Shown: positions 26,616-39,860 of the stretch, piece after piece | Position numbering within the stretch: the stretch's first letter is position 1 | How the letters are laid out: each line of letters begins with the position of its first letter | DNA from: Annona cherimola | Lineage: Eukaryota > Streptophyta > Magnoliopsida > Magnoliales > Annonaceae | DNA: 64,000 bases | NCBI GenBank assembly: GCA_030490835.1 | Contig: CM059971.1 | Span: 104,412,095 to 104,476,094, forward strand | Direction of reading: 5' to 3' | Position numbers and translations under genes: made by a program | The notes under the pieces: model-generated | Told to the model about the DNA's origin: nothing | The model's input: the letters and a program-made list of their open reading frames with translations, nothing else | Database searches by the model: none

Positions 26616-27135
26616 CTTAATAAATTTCTAAGCAATTTGCAGGAGATGATTCACCACCATTCCTAGCATTCAATGATTCAATTTCAGGCAGCGATGGGCT
26701 TGATCTTCACAACAGCCTCAAAAATTTACATCTCCAGATGTCCTGCTGATTTATCCATCTCATGCGAATTTCAGCTTATCCATAAACAAGAATACATCGC
26801 CCAATTTTAATGTGCTGTGCGTTGAAAAAAATTCAAAACAAGAAAATAGAACAGCAGGATCCGTCGATCGCGCAGACCAATACCACCAGCCAATCCGTGA
26901 TTGAAATAGGCATTTGGCCGCAGGGATATGCGTCAACTGGAAGAGTATGGTCTTAACCCTTGGTATAAGCACAAAACCACCCTCATAAGTATGATCTAGC
27001 AAAACCAAAATGCAGGCATTTGGCTACCTAGCATTAGAAAGCGAATGTACTGTACACATGGATTTAGATCTTTACAACAATTGATGCTTGGAAAGGGAAT
27101 AGTTGATTGTGGGAAGACCTTGATCTACCAGAAGC

Positions 27136-30100
27136 TCACCATCCCATCAGTGTTCTTCTCACTCTGTCAACAATCTGGGTTCTAGCTCGGGGATTCGCCA
27201 ATGGAAACTCAGGAGTCTCATCCAAAAGGAATCTGTAAACTTCCCATTGACGATCAGGTGTGGAGTACCTACCGATCTCAGCCTATAAAGCAACAAACAA
27301 ATTAGGTAGCTGCAGTTAACATTTCGATTTCCCAAATATAGTTATGTGATCAGAAAATAAGCAACGAATAAGGAAATAGTCAATGTCTATGGACGGCTGC
27401 TATGGAGTCGAGATGCATAAGTTGGTTTTGCCAGCAAACAGTTTTTAGTGGATTTATCCAACTAATTATTGACCAAATTCATTTAATTGCCTGTTTACGC
27501 ACGGGTCAGATATGCATATTTTGGATCTGGGCGCTCTCTTATGTTGGGATCACGCTCCTCTCAACTTTAGCTCATGTAGCAATCACAAAAAAATCTAGCT
27601 CATAAAAACATCAGCCTGGATACTTACGGAAAAAATGCAGATACCAAGTACTTTCAAGGCAAGCGTAGCATCATAAAACACACGAGGTCGTCCCCTTCCA
27701 GACAACTCTACTGGATTAGCAACCAGGAGTTCTGTGTCAGGGCCACGGTCGGCTATGATTACCCGAAGTGGGTGGAGCATCTCCATCCTCAAACGAGAAG
27801 ATAAAGCCTTCTGCTTGTCCTGGTCTAGAATCTTTTTTCCATCAGTCTGATGGATGAACAAGTCTATCTCACGGTAACCTTTCATGTTTGATAAAAACCG
27901 CCCATAAGCTATCTGAATGAAAACAATGAATTGAAAAATAAATAAAATTAGCAAGTCAGAAAGATGAAACAAGACTTCTGATTCAACTTTGTTTTATCCC
28001 CAGAATGAGACGCTTGCAATTGTTGTATACGCACAGTAATATATAAATACGCTTCAACACCTTTCAGCTAATGGAAGAAAGATTTTTCTTTACAAAAAAA
28101 GGCTAGTATCTAAATGTTCCCCATTTGTGCATGCAGGCACATGATGCTATAAAACAGCAAAAGGTATTACAGTGCAAGAAAGACATTCAAGTCTTCAAGC
28201 TTGCATTTCCGCAATCCATGAAGGAAGAAAGACATTTCCAGAATACACAGACAGCAACATGATAACATGATGGAAGAAAGACAATTCAGAAAATCTCTCA
28301 GACCCCAAAGCTGCTTAACCATCAAGGCAACAGGTCTATCTAAGGTCAATTTAGAAGTTGTGAATAAGATTATGGCTTGTCCATGATGGCTCCACCAGAA
28401 TAGCATCTCAAGGCTATAAAAAACAAGGGTCCAATTGCACAGTGTTTCAATTTTTATTTACTAGCCCCAACATGAGAAATGATGTTGCTTTCCCACTAAT
28501 TCCAACATTGCGACTGTTACTAAAGATGATATATGATCCGTTGTGTTGACTAGCTCTTACTCACATATCCATAAATTAGTTTTCCAGAGTCTGTTGGAAA
28601 ATGTTTAGATGTTTTCTGGCATCCTATCACATTACCAGAATCTAAATATTCATACAAAAGGAAAGAAATCTCAAAGTGAAGCAGCAAGGATCGAAGGTGG
28701 AGATATGAAAGTGGACAGCTCACATGAATGTTGCAGTCCTTCAATGTTCTCATGATGTCATAGAGGAGACCCTTCTGATCCACACAACGGATCTGAAGCA
28801 GTGTGTGAGCAGGACTCAAGGAATTGTCCATGTTGATGTTGGCCCTTTTCAGCTTTGACAGATCTGAGGCAAGTGCTTGTGAATGGGTTAGATTATCCGA
28901 CAGCTCAGAGCTAAACAATTCTCCTGCGACAGTAGGATGAAGTGACGAGCAACCCTGTTGAAAATTTTCATAATCTTGCCCAGTTGGGTGAAGCTCGCAG
29001 CTGATGCAAGATTCTGCAAGAACTTCATGTAGCCGTTCCAATGTTTCATCTTGTCTCTTTTTTGTATGCAAAAGCTCCCTGCAAACATTTACATTTCACA
29101 GTGTAAAGAGGCTCGTAACCTAATAGTTTTCACAAGCCGAAAAGCTTCCTTTTGCCTTTTAGGTAACTTTAATTATCGACTGCGCAGATTGTCTCCAAGC
29201 ACGCTTTTAAAAAGGCAAGAAATTCCAGATGCCAAAGATGATAACGGTGAACCCTGTATAAAAGGACAAGCTTATTCTTGCTTTTCATGCTAAACGAATT
29301 ACTTCCTCCATAAACTGATGGTTTAGTTTCCTAAAGATAAAATGTACAATGGAGAACAACAAACATCATTAAATTCATCTGCCCCTCCCGGAATGGGTTC
29401 CATCTGGAGTATCCATCCACGAATCAAAGATTTCGTCGTGTAACAGATCAAAGAACTGTGAAATTACATGCAAATCTGGTGGACAAACTCTGGATAACAT
29501 GGATTAAAAATAGTATAGGCTTAGCCAAATTTATTTTTTTTTTAAAAAAATCCCTAATTAAGAGTTGTCTGACAGAAGACTCCAGAACATAAGGACCAAA
29601 ACAAAAAAGAAATAATTCAGCACCTAAAAGATCAACCTATTGACGACAAATATTTCATTCGGAAAATTAAAATCAGATGCATTCATCTGAAATTTGGCCG
29701 TGACGAGGAAAAGGTAGTAAAATGAAACTCCCCTTCTCCCCCAATTCGTTTGAGATGGGGAAGAGATGAAAATGAAAAAGAATAATTAGAGCTGCCCAAT
29801 TGAAAACACGCTCAAAGATTCGACAGATTTCTTACATGGCGTCTGTAATGAAGAATAGATCCATGACTCGGCCATCAGGAGTTGTTGAGACCTTGACTTT
29901 CTGAATCATGAGCTCCAGCTCACAAAGAACTTGGGTAACATCTACAGCAAACATCCAACCGCAATAAGCGACACAAACACAGCATTAAAACAGCAGACAC
30001 TAACAGAGAATGAATATGGAGATACCATGCAACAATCCTCTGCGGTTCTGACAGAAAAATTTCAAGAGGTAGACAGGCGAGGCAGTGGAGCGAGCCGGCG

Positions 30101-31232
30101 GTTCGAAATAAAAGGAAACAGAACAAGAAGGACAGACAGACAGCAGCCGGTTCTTCAAGTTCCCCCATCTCACGATTATGGAGGAAGAGCAAGGAACTAC
30201 CCAGAATACTACGTAGCACCACTTCCCATCTGTTGAGACATCTGATCGCGGAAACAAAGGAAGTAAAAAGAAAAATATATCAATGAGTCCAAAAAGTTTC
30301 AAGCTTGATTAACAAATGAAATGAGAAAGGATCAAATCGTAATTTTCCAATCACATTACGAGAATTTATAAAAGATCTACAAAAGGAATATAATTTATTT
30401 TAAAAAAAAAACAATTTCCGAAGTAACAAACTTGCGGAAGCTTTTTAAAAATGACTCGAAATCAACCAAAGGAATAAGGGAAAAATCCGTGAACACAGAG
30501 AAGAACAACGAAGACAACGAATTTGCAAATTTCATATCCCTAAACAAGATCCAAACCTAACGAGTTGAGGGGCAAATCCGCGAAAAAAAAGAAAAAACGG
30601 CTTGCAAAATCCATTTCCGAAACAAGATTCATCCATCCATCGAATAAGCAGGGAAATAAATGTAATCCGGCACCTCTCATTGTCGGAATAAAATCCCCAA
30701 AAATCTCAGAACGGGAGAGAAATCCTTCTTGAATCACGAACAAGATAATAAAAATCCCTCGTAAAAAAGAAAAACAAAAGGAAATTTCAGAATTCTTCCT
30801 TCATTTGGAAGAACACCATAAAGGCCACCGGCAAACATGAACTCGGGAATTTGCCCAGAAACCAACCCAACCCATATCAAAATAAAAAGAATTTGTGGGG
30901 AAAAAAAAAGTTTTAAACGCAAAAAAAAACAAAAAAGAAGGAGAGATTTTTTATCCCAATCGCAATTTGCCCACACAACTAAAACCAGAATCATCCAAGC
31001 ATGAAGAAAACCCAAATCCAATCGAACAGCGTAAAGTGCTGAATACGTCGCTCTTCTTCGGTAGTTGGCAGGTCTAACCTCCTCTGGTGATGCAGAGCCC
31101 AAACTCCAGTATGATCCTGCAAAGGTCGCAGCCCAATCCTGTCTTGTCGGGACAATTAACGGTGATGACGCGGGGCTCGCCCGCTTTCTTACCCCCCTCT
31201 ATCAGTACCACGTCGTCGCTGGGCACGCCCAT
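27136..31232 (-). CDS. ACR10: Four-ACT-domain protein, ACR9/ACR10 type, complete, six exons
   Basis: Exons: 31232-31079, 30241-30026, 29941-29836, 29078-28724, 27912-27628 and 27282-27136. Each border is GT/AG and the phases fit, giving 420 residues plus TGA. ACT domains begin near residues 20 (VITVNCPDKTGLGCDLCRII), 105 (GLLHDVTQVLCELE), 250 (CVDQKGLLYDIMRTLKDCNI) and 325 (LRVIIADRGPDTELLVANP). The glycine-turn GLLYD-type motifs of amino-acid-binding ACT folds are visible. ACR proteins are GlnD-like regulators without the uridylyltransferase part and are proposed plant amino-acid sensors; ACR9 and ACR10 are linked to nitrogen and ABA responses. The C-terminus (RQWEVYRFLLDE, IVDRVRRTLMGW) is closer to what I remember of ACR10 than ACR9, and that choice is tentative. 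Length matches the family (about 410-420). Confidence 0.94.
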
Positions 31233-31600
31233 ATCTCTCCTCCGCCGCGTGGGGTGTCGTTAGTAAGTCAGTCGGTTTGATTCAGGCCGGCGTCCTTAGC
31301 TGCTCTCGCCGTGGGCGCATCGACTCGACGGGGTCTTGGTTGAAGGGGGGGTGGAGGAGAATATTCCGGCGGGGGCGGGGACCTGGAAATCGAGTGGCGG
31401 GAGGGAATGCGTGGGCTGGGGGAGTGGCCTGGCGCTTGTCGGGGAGAGGGTTTTGTGGTCGAGTCCGATGGATGCCACGTCAGCGCCTGCCACGCAGGAT
31501 TATTCTGCGGCGCTCGCGATTGCACACTGGCTCCTTCCTCCATGGGTGGTTTCCACGGGCGTTGGACCGACCGACACATGCGAATAGAAATTGATACCTG
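31233..31600 (-). promoter_or_regulatory. GC-rich promoter/5' UTR of the ACR gene
   Basis: This stretch is GC- and CpG-rich, ending sharply at AT-rich repeat DNA near 31,600. Overlapping open frames occur on both strands because of base composition and look like shadows. I see no clear TATA box. It is the natural place for transcription of the ACR gene to start. Confidence 0.4.
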
Positions 31601-31764
31601 CGCAATATTAATACATGAGGGCTTATTTCAAAAGAATATAAGATTCTTGATTTGAATCTTATCACCCTTTTCAAAATAATTTCTTAATTTTCAGGATAAT
31701 TTTCTCCTCTTAGATAAAGATTTGATCTAAAAATCTTATATAGCTTGTGAAAGACACTAAAATG

Positions 31765-32030
31765 ATATTTACTAAATTTAAAATTTTTTAAATTGGATTT
31801 TTTTTGCTTTTTATAACTATTTTATTTTAAATATTTCTTCACTTCTTATACACTTATAGTACTTTTCAATCATTTATGCACAACAACCTATACATTTAAG
31901 TTATCTATTTTAAGTTTATTTTTTATAGTAATAATCATAATCCTCATCATATCACATCATTTTCTTACATTTTAAAAACTTTTACACCAATAAATTTTTA
32001 TCAAATATTTTATTACTTCTCAAACACACT
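31765..32030. mobile_element. Degraded Tourist-like MITE copy
   Basis: The internal text (ATATCACATCATTTTC) and the right end CTCAAACACACT match the family. The left end is degraded. It lies just upstream of the ACR promoter. Confidence 0.55.
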
Positions 32031-33079
32031 AAAAATAAAAATAAATTATTTTTTAATCTATCTGATATTAATTAATAATGCTATATTTTTTTACTAGAGT
32101 ATAATTAAGAATGGTAGTTTGAAACCAAAACAAAACAAAATTAATTGCAATTGGGGTGAATCTTGAATCCAAGATTAGTTATCATGTGCCTTGGAGTTAT
32201 GAACAAACTTTCTAGCCCATGATCATACATGTGACATTTTTATTGCTTATGGTCAAAGATAAATATATAGAGGTCAATTCAATTGTTGTGAAATATCATT
32301 TAAATCAGACAAATTAAGTAGAGAAATAAAGCTAATCGAGCTTTGTTCGGTTGATTATGTCTCATAATAGCTAAATTGTCGACAAAAATTCGAGTGTGAG
32401 TTATGTCTTATTATTTAATGGATGACAACTTGTGGTCTGCCTCTTCAGAAATTATAAAAATATTTTAGAGTTTAATTATAATATAAATTGAGATAAATGT
32501 AAAGTATCTTAGTGGAAAAAGAAAAAGAAAAATATCTGAAGTAGGAAATTTATTCTTCGAATTATCGCGTGACCAGTATCTATATGAAGTCCAATGCACG
32601 ATCTCAAATGATAATATATGATTTCTGGGCATAAGAAAAGTAAATAAAATTACCGTGATTTTATAAATAAAATATACAATGTTGATGCTTCTTTTAGACA
32701 TTAGCAAGAGTTGCGGGCCACGTCCGTTTTTGTTATCCATTTTTGCGCCGATTTTAATCAAATTCAAGCCGTGATAGGTTTGAACGTATAGTTTATTTAT
32801 ATGCTAGAAACAATTTATACTTTAAGATGATAGATGTGTAGAGGTCGTTTTCACAGACGCTGATGAGTTTTTTTGTCTCAATTTCACCTGACAGTGCGTA
32901 GCTTTACCCCATTTGTAAATATACCTCTTTTTGTCATTCGTGGATTTTCTTAGCAAGCTATTAATGTCGAATTACAAACTGATGTCGAAATCAACATGAG
33001 TAGACTGAAACAACCATTATTCTGGACATTTTTTTGAAAAATATTACTTTTTAGATTTCAGGCTTCCTTTCTTTCTACC

Positions 33080-33545
33080 AAGTTACATGGAAGCAGAACC
33101 ATGTAACATATCTAATTTTTATGATTATAAAAAATTCAATTTATTCATTATATTTAATATTATTTATTTTTCTAAAAGATCAAGTTTCATCCTAATTAAA
33201 TATGTTTATGAGTTACATTTGTTGAAAATATAAATATTCACATATGAATTATAAAAAATACTTAGATCTATTCACATATGTATTATAATATAATAATACT
33301 TCATAGAATCATTTATCTACAAAATAGTGATATTTTAGAAAGATTAAATATTGAAAAAACTACTTTAAAATTAATATTTTACGTTAATTTTATACATTTA
33401 TAAATGGGACTCATATATAGTGAAACTAAATAAATAAAAGAATTTTCAAGATACTATGAATGATGTTAAATAGATGAAGTAGATTTTTCATCAATCATCA
33501 AGATTTTAAATACAGAAGAAATTACATAGAAAATAAGGTTTAGAT
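33080..33545. mobile_element. Foldback/MITE-like element, ~500-bp family, copy 5
   Basis: It begins AAGTTACATGGAAGCAGAAC and carries the shared middle text (ATACTTCATAGAATCATTTA) and a right arm with TTTTTCATCAATCATCAAG. It ends in TTACATAGAAAATAAGG. Confidence 0.6.
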
Positions 33546-33638
33546 TTTTTACGAGTGCTTGAAATTTTTGGTCAATTCATATCGTTTTTAACTTTTTAAC
33601 ATTGCTTAATTTAACCATCATTTTCTTACAAATTATTG

Positions 33639-33639
<1 letters not shown>

Positions 33640-33673
<34 letters not shown>
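33640..33673. repeat. Run of 34 G
   Basis: An unbroken G run follows ATTATTGC and precedes AGGACGTGG. It would form G-quadruplex in single-stranded DNA. A sequencing or assembly fault cannot be excluded. Confidence 0.9.
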
Positions 33674-33674
<1 letters not shown>

Positions 33675-34649
33675 GGACGTGGAAATCAAGCATTGCTGCG
33701 AGCCTTTTTAGTATAAAAGATGAAATAGTATAAGATTTGGATTACTGTTATCGAGAAATGGAATTTTCAACTGGACATGAAAAATAAAATTATTACGTAT
33801 TAAAATTTAAAATTAATACTTCTGTTGAAAATGAAAAATTTTCCTCTGCCCGTCCAGTCCAATAGATGATCATGAACAGTCACGCGTCGGGCTCTCAGCG
33901 TCAGCGGCACCCGCGGGCAGCGTTTCTCTCCGGCGCATGCGCAAGCGAAGCGAGAGTGCGAGACAGCCAAATGCTTTTCGTTAACGACGGGGCTGGGCTG
34001 CATTTCCACCCCGCCGGCGAGCGCTCGTCATCATGTCGCGACTTGCGTCCGACCGGGCAAAGATGAAGCAGCTAACGGCCATAGCAGTTAATACATATGC
34101 GGCGACTTCATTCTCCACGTGGCACAGGTCGACAACCTGAACACTAAGACATATTATTTCATCCAGTTGTCTCAACTGATACTTACCAACGAATTAAAAC
34201 CCATCAGAACAAACCCATGATCTCTGATATCAAAAAATAAAATTAAAAAAAATCTCGTGCTTCCAAATGGACGGTCCAGATCGTCCAATTGGTCCCATCG
34301 CATGCCGAGCCGTCTGCGGATGCGTTTATCCGAATCTTCTATCGCCCGAGTGCTGGTACGGAGGAGGATTGGATGGCTCACGTAGATCTTATCATCGATA
34401 GCTTGGGTTCACCGTCGCACGGCAGCCCAGCACTTGAACTCGTTGTGTGGCTCTGAATAAAGGAGAAATGCCTTTCCGGATAATCCCTACGTAGCGCTTG
34501 GACGGATGGACGTCTTCCGAGTGGGACCAGTAATTGTAATCCGATTCCGTAGCTTCAACACGTGGAAACTGAAAAGAGGAGGGTTAGAATTTATGTTACC
34601 TCTTCATTTCGAATCCGCCTTGATAAATATAATATCACTATAGTTTTAT

Positions 34650-36270
34650 CATTCCTCAGCAAATACTCAATGAAGCTCGGCACTTGATCTGTCCACACAG
34701 CTCCCGAATCTACCAGATCTGCAGCTCTCCTAGCAAGCTCGTGGCCACTCTTGCACTTTCTTTCACATTTTCTCCTTAATTCTCTAGAACATTTCTACTT
34801 TTTGTCTCCCACACCACACTGGCAATCCTAAATATCTTTGCATCCGATTGCTGCCCACCCCTATCATTTTCTCCACCTCTTTCCTGGCTTCCCTTCTTGT
34901 ATTTTTGCTGAAGAGACATGCGGTTTTTTCCCTGTTGACAACCTAGCCAGATAACTGTTCATAAGCCACCAAGAGATCCAGCATATGTGTAGTTTCCCTC
35001 CTATTTGCTTGACTGAATAAGAGCATAACATCTGCAAAAAAGATGTGGGTCAACCTTGGGCTACATCTGCTTACGTTTATACCCCTCAGGCTCCCTCTAT
35101 CGTGCGCCTGTTTCACTAAGGTTGATAATCTCTTAGCACAAAAGAAGAAAAGATAAGGAGACAGAAGATCACCCTGCCTCAATCCTCTTGTAGGATAGAA
35201 AGGTTCACTTTTTTCCCCATTAACCAGCATCCTAAAGGTCACAAGGCAATATAGTTCTTTATCCATTATAACCACTTTTCACAAAAGCCCTTTCTCCTCA
35301 TTACCCTCATCACAAAATTTAAGTCCACTCTATCATTAGCCTTTGACATATATAGTTTTATTGCGGCTTTTTTCTTTAGCCCCTTCCTCCTATTTTTCAG
35401 AACATGAATCGATTCAAAAACAACAAGCATATTATTAGTTACGAGTTTTCTCAAAACAAACACACTATGTTCTTCTGACATGACCTTACTCAAACGCCCT
35501 TTCAGCGCGTTTGCTAACATTTTAAAAATTATCTTGTATATCACAATACGGGTGTGTTTGGTAATGAATAAAATTTTTAATGAAAAGTTTTGAAAAGTAA
35601 AAGTAGTTAAATGATGTGATATGATAGGGGTAATGATGAATAGTAAAGAGAATGAAGTTAAAATAGATAGGTTAGTTTTGTGGATAGTTGTGTAGAAATG
35701 ATTAAAAAGTAGGGTAGTTATATAGGAAAATGTGAAAAAAATGATTAAAAAATATGATAGTTATAGAGAGTGAAAAGTTTTAGATTAAAAAGTTTTAACT
35801 TGACATTTTTTATCAATTGCCAAACACACCCTACATAGGTTAATTGGTTGAAGATCAGATGTACTCTCAGCCCCCTTTTCTTTGAGATTAGCACAATCAA
35901 CATCTGATTGATCTCCTTTAGTGATCTGAGCTACTCATCATCAGATGATTAGTCCAATAGTTTCTTGCATCCTATACAACTCCAACACTTCTAGAAAAAA
36001 CCCGCTGACATACTGTTCGGTCCTGAAGCTTTAAGGGGATTCATCTTTCTAACCACCCTTTCCACTTCTTCCTTAGTGAGACTAGCTGTAAGATAATTGT
36101 TCCCCACGCAGAGGTTCTGCTTTCAGTTAACTCCAGGATAGTTGCCCAATCCATGCACCTGATTGATGTAAACAACCTTTGGAAGTAGGCTAAGATTAGC
36201 ATCTCCATTTCTTCTTTTCTATCCAACTTGTTTCCGAGCTCATCTTCAATCGCCCCAATCAAAATTTTCC
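34650..36270 (-). mobile_element. Decayed LINE (non-LTR retrotransposon) reverse-transcriptase region
   Basis: On the minus strand three blocks can be followed. The first, 36262-36041, reads like the linker before RT (AYFQRLFTS). The second, 35544-35266, carries ANALKGRLSKVMSEEHSVF, a degraded RT domain. The third, 35275-34943, carries GLRQGDLLSPYLF and FFADVMLLF. The catalytic F-A-D-D box has become FADV, and stops and frameshifts separate the blocks, so the element is dead. Below 34,940 the region is still LINE-like (KYLGLP-type segment) with stops to about 34,650. A 282-bp MITE interrupts it at 35,550-35,831. Possible further LINE remnants extend to about 36,960 but carry no motif I can name. 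Confidence 0.82.
35550..35831. mobile_element. Tourist-like MITE (GGGTGTGTTTGG family), inserted in the LINE
   Basis: The element is 282 bp, begins GGGTGTGTTTGG and ends CCAAACACACCC. It is flanked by TAC on both sides (35547-35549 and 35832-35834), a 3-bp target duplication as made by PIF/Harbinger (Tourist) elements. It has no coding capacity. Confidence 0.88.
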
Positions 36271-38052
36271 TTTTTCTTTATGAGGCAGCTTTGTGTAAGT
36301 AATTTGTGTTTCTGTCACTGTATTGCAAAGAGAAAATCTTAGCCCTTTGTCTCTGTCTAATTTCTTCATCCTCTAACAAGCTATTGATGATTCTTTCTCC
36401 TTGTCCCTAATCTCAAACACCTCTTGCTTTGCCTACTGTTGGAGTCTCCTCCGTCTCTTCCAAATGAGCTTTGGAATATTACCTTTGGTTTTTTTATCCC
36501 ACTCCATCAGACTCTAACCATATTTTTTTTTAATCTTCCACATCACTTATCCTACATTGGTATTTGGTGGGTCATCCTTCCGTATTTGGTGAATTGTTTC
36601 CTTGGCATTCTCATTCTTTGTCCACCATAACTCAAACCTTAATTGTCTCTCTCTCTCTTTCTTCTCTGCCCCTTAGAATTAGTGTTTAACATCAGGTTCA
36701 AAGGGCAATAGTCCAATACTAAGACCACACTATGAAGCAGCATGCCACAAGGAAATAGCCTAAGTCATGCCTGATTAACCAAACATTTGTCCAATCTGAC
36801 TTCAACTCTTTCAAAGTCCCACCTACTGTTTGTCCACGATTAACTATATGTTTAATCACTATATTCTTTCATTCACTTTATTACTTATTTTTCATTAAAT
36901 TGATATTCTATTTCTCAAGGCCAAAATCAAGCAACCCAAGTTCCAAGATAAACAGCTGACTCTAGCTTGGCAATGCTCCGCCACGTAATCCAAAATGGCG
37001 TACTTGAATATCCGCTGGAACTGTGCAACCTGAATATTTGTGAGGTTTATTTTCTCTTTTTTAATGTTCATGATTTTATCCTGTATTAAGAAATAGTCCT
37101 TAGGTTCACAACTAAACTGTGCTAATCCCAGAAATCTATAATTTCGTTAAAATATAAAATACGAAATTATAAGTTAGAAGTAAAGTATAAAAATGTAAAA
37201 ACAAAAATTCGAAAGAAAGACATTCATTTACGAAAGACAAAACAAGTATGCTTTATTGCTTATATGAGGGCAAAAGCAAGCGGAAGGAACCTATACGCAT
37301 GAATCCAGAAGATACATCCTCAACAGGCGTATTCGATAACGCCGCCGCGAGTGGCCAGTGGGATTTGGAACTCGAACCCTGCAATTTCCAAGCAATAAGC
37401 ATTGTTCAATGTTTGATCGTACGACTCATCATTTCTGGAAGACGAGGTACAGGTGTTTGTCTTGTCGGGCATTCAATGCACGGAGGTGGGAGTGGCGTGC
37501 CAGCCAGTCATTCCAGCCTGATCATGTTTATTAATCAATGGCTCTTGCGATTTAAGAAAAGGCGGGGAGGGCTGCCGAGTCACAAGGGACAAAACACTTG
37601 CAGAAAGCCAGCGCGGCATCATTCGCAACTTGCCTACGGTTCCGTTTGCCCGCCGCCCTGGCCGAGCCACTAAAATGTCACATGCTCAAATATCCATCTT
37701 AAATTCTTAATTATACCTTTTGATTTATTTATACAGCGCGTGATGGGCGGCTCCAAATTTGGATTTGATTTGGATTTTGTTAGAATTTTACCCTTCCCGG
37801 TATATAACAATTCTGTTTCTTATCTGCAAATAGATAATAATTTTATTTTTCGCATTATCATATACATAATTTTATTAGTAATTATTCAATACATTTCGGT
37901 ACAGTATTATACCAAGCCCTGATGGTGTTTGAACCATTTTTTAATTTTCTGTTTGCTTTTTAATTTTTATATGGGCCAATATATACTTAGTTATATATAT
38001 ATATATTAAAATTTATCATTTCTAAATATATATATATATTTTCAAAAACTAA

Positions 38053-38320
38053 GGAAACGTTTAGTAACGTGAATTTTGGTGGGATTTTGGGATGAGGTGG
38101 AAAATCAAAATGGAATATTGTGAAAATTGTTGATTGATATGAAATGATAAAGATAAAGTTAGAAAAATAGGATAGTTAGAAAAAAATTATAGAAATATAA
38201 CGATAAATTTGGAAAATTGGGGTTGTTGAATTATTAAATAATTAATTGAAAAATGAATTGGTCATACATTTCTCTTGTCGTCTCGCGGTTTCTCACAAAT
38301 TGACATTGCCAAACGTAGCC
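38053..38320. mobile_element. Tourist-like MITE with TAA target duplication
   Basis: It starts GGAAACGTTTAGTAACG and ends CATTGCCAAACGTAGCC, which are inverted relatives. TAA lies on both sides (38050-38052 and 38321-38323). It is 268 bp with no coding. Confidence 0.8.
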
Positions 38321-38431
38321 TAAGAATTTCTCAATTTTCATCCCCACTTGTCATCAAATAGATGTGAAAAATGTTGATTTTGAAACTAAAATTATATAGC
38401 AGTAATAAATAATAAATTTTATTATATAAAA

Positions 38432-38665
38432 GGGTGCATTTGTTTACATAGAAAACTTTCAAGATAAAAATTTTCAATTTAAAACTTTTTATTTCCATAA
38501 TTGTAATTTTTTCTAATTATTTCTTCATATTTTTTATACAAATATACTGTTTTCAATCATTTCTAGATTACTACTTATACAAATAGTATATCTATTTTAA
38601 CTTCATTCTATTTATTATTCATCGTTACCTCTATTATATTATATTATTTTTCATTTTAAAACGAA
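38432..38665. mobile_element. Truncated Tourist-like MITE copy
   Basis: The left end reads GGGTGCATTTGTTTAC and is followed by family text (TCAATCATTTCTAGATTAC). The right end is missing. Confidence 0.5.
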
Positions 38666-39860
38666 ACAATAGCCTTGATTTACCATAGCAATGCAACTTA
38701 GGTTGAGTTCGGACCAGGTCGACATTGATTTTGATCTTTATTTTAGGTTGAAGTTTGAGTTATTCTCAAACCAATAGAAGTTGAAATTACCAATTAAGAT
38801 AATGAATTTTTTTAAACACTATTGCATTCGCAAATGAATAATTTACATATGAATATATAAATATGATTTTGATATCTTTGGTTTTGATGAAAATTATTCT
38901 TATAATTAAAATGCAATTCTAAATAGAATGAACGTAATAAATTTACATATAACAATTAAGATAATAAAAGTAAATGAAATTAGATGAAGTTATTATCTAA
39001 AGTTTAATAAAAGTGAAACTTATATATCTTGTAAATAATTTGATTATATGGAATAATTTTAAAGAGTTGGTATATTTATAATTATTTAAAAATAAAGTTG
39101 ATTTATATGTAATATATTCAACTTTTAAGGAAAAATGCATACAACATTTAAGTTTTAAAATAAACATTTTACAATTTAACTAAATTATACTTATATGAAA
39201 TAACTTTGATCACTCGAATTGGTAGTAGGTTGATACCAGCCCAGTATTGGTTTCGGGTTTTCATAGGTCGGGTTGAAACCAAGTATATTTTGAAAACATT
39301 TTCAAAAATAAAATTCAAGCTTAGTTTAGAAACCGAGTCGGGTCGGACAGATTTGAACCAACGCGGTACCAAATTGCATCCCTAATTCACAATAAAAAAA
39401 ATTATGTAGTAGACTTATACAACAACAATCCATTCAATTCCAACCAAACAACCTTTTATGTATTCAAACACTTATCATTATATTTCTAAATTTTATGAAA
39501 ATTATACTGATTTTGTAAATAACTATCATTTAAACAAATGTCAAATTTTGCACATAATTCCGTAATTATTCCTAGATTCGTACATGATTTTGGATTCTAC
39601 TAATATAGAAATGGACAAAAGGCTTACTTTTTATTCCCTATATTCAATTTATTTTATCTTTACATCTTCGAATTTTTCTGTCAATCTTAAAAGAATTTTT
39701 TTTAGATGTCCAATCTATACGTCGTGCTACGCTGCCAATTGGCAACGGTTTTCATCCCATGTTATACTGAGATGCATGTTGATGGACCATCCATACCCTT
39801 CTTCCGTTCAACATGTTTACAGTTTATGCGGACATGCTAATACACTCGTTTACAATAGAC

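Larger units (their letters stand above)
21990..27135. other. Intergenic region between the CCHC gene and the ACR gene
   Basis: No gene is seen. Known contents are the hAT-like MITE at 22,035, Tourist-like copies, the hairpin at 23,643, the foldback element at 25,038 and the foldback copy at 26,125. About 26,620-27,135 is less repetitive and probably includes the ACR 3' UTR. Confidence 0.6.
32040..34640. other. Intergenic region with G run and a GC-rich island
   Basis: From 33,840 to about 34,560 the base composition rises to GC- and CpG-rich on both sides of short open frames, none of which resembles a protein I know. It could be a dead promoter or captured sequence. The rest is AT-rich with a foldback element. 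Confidence 0.5.

Noticed and set aside
31277..31594. Overlapping open frames in the GC-rich DNA upstream of the ACR gene
   Set aside because: Several frames on both strands are open because of base composition; none resembles a known protein.
37248..37673. 141-codon plus-strand frame
   Set aside because: No recognisable domain, odd composition and an equally open antisense frame. I kept it only as part of a GC-rich island.
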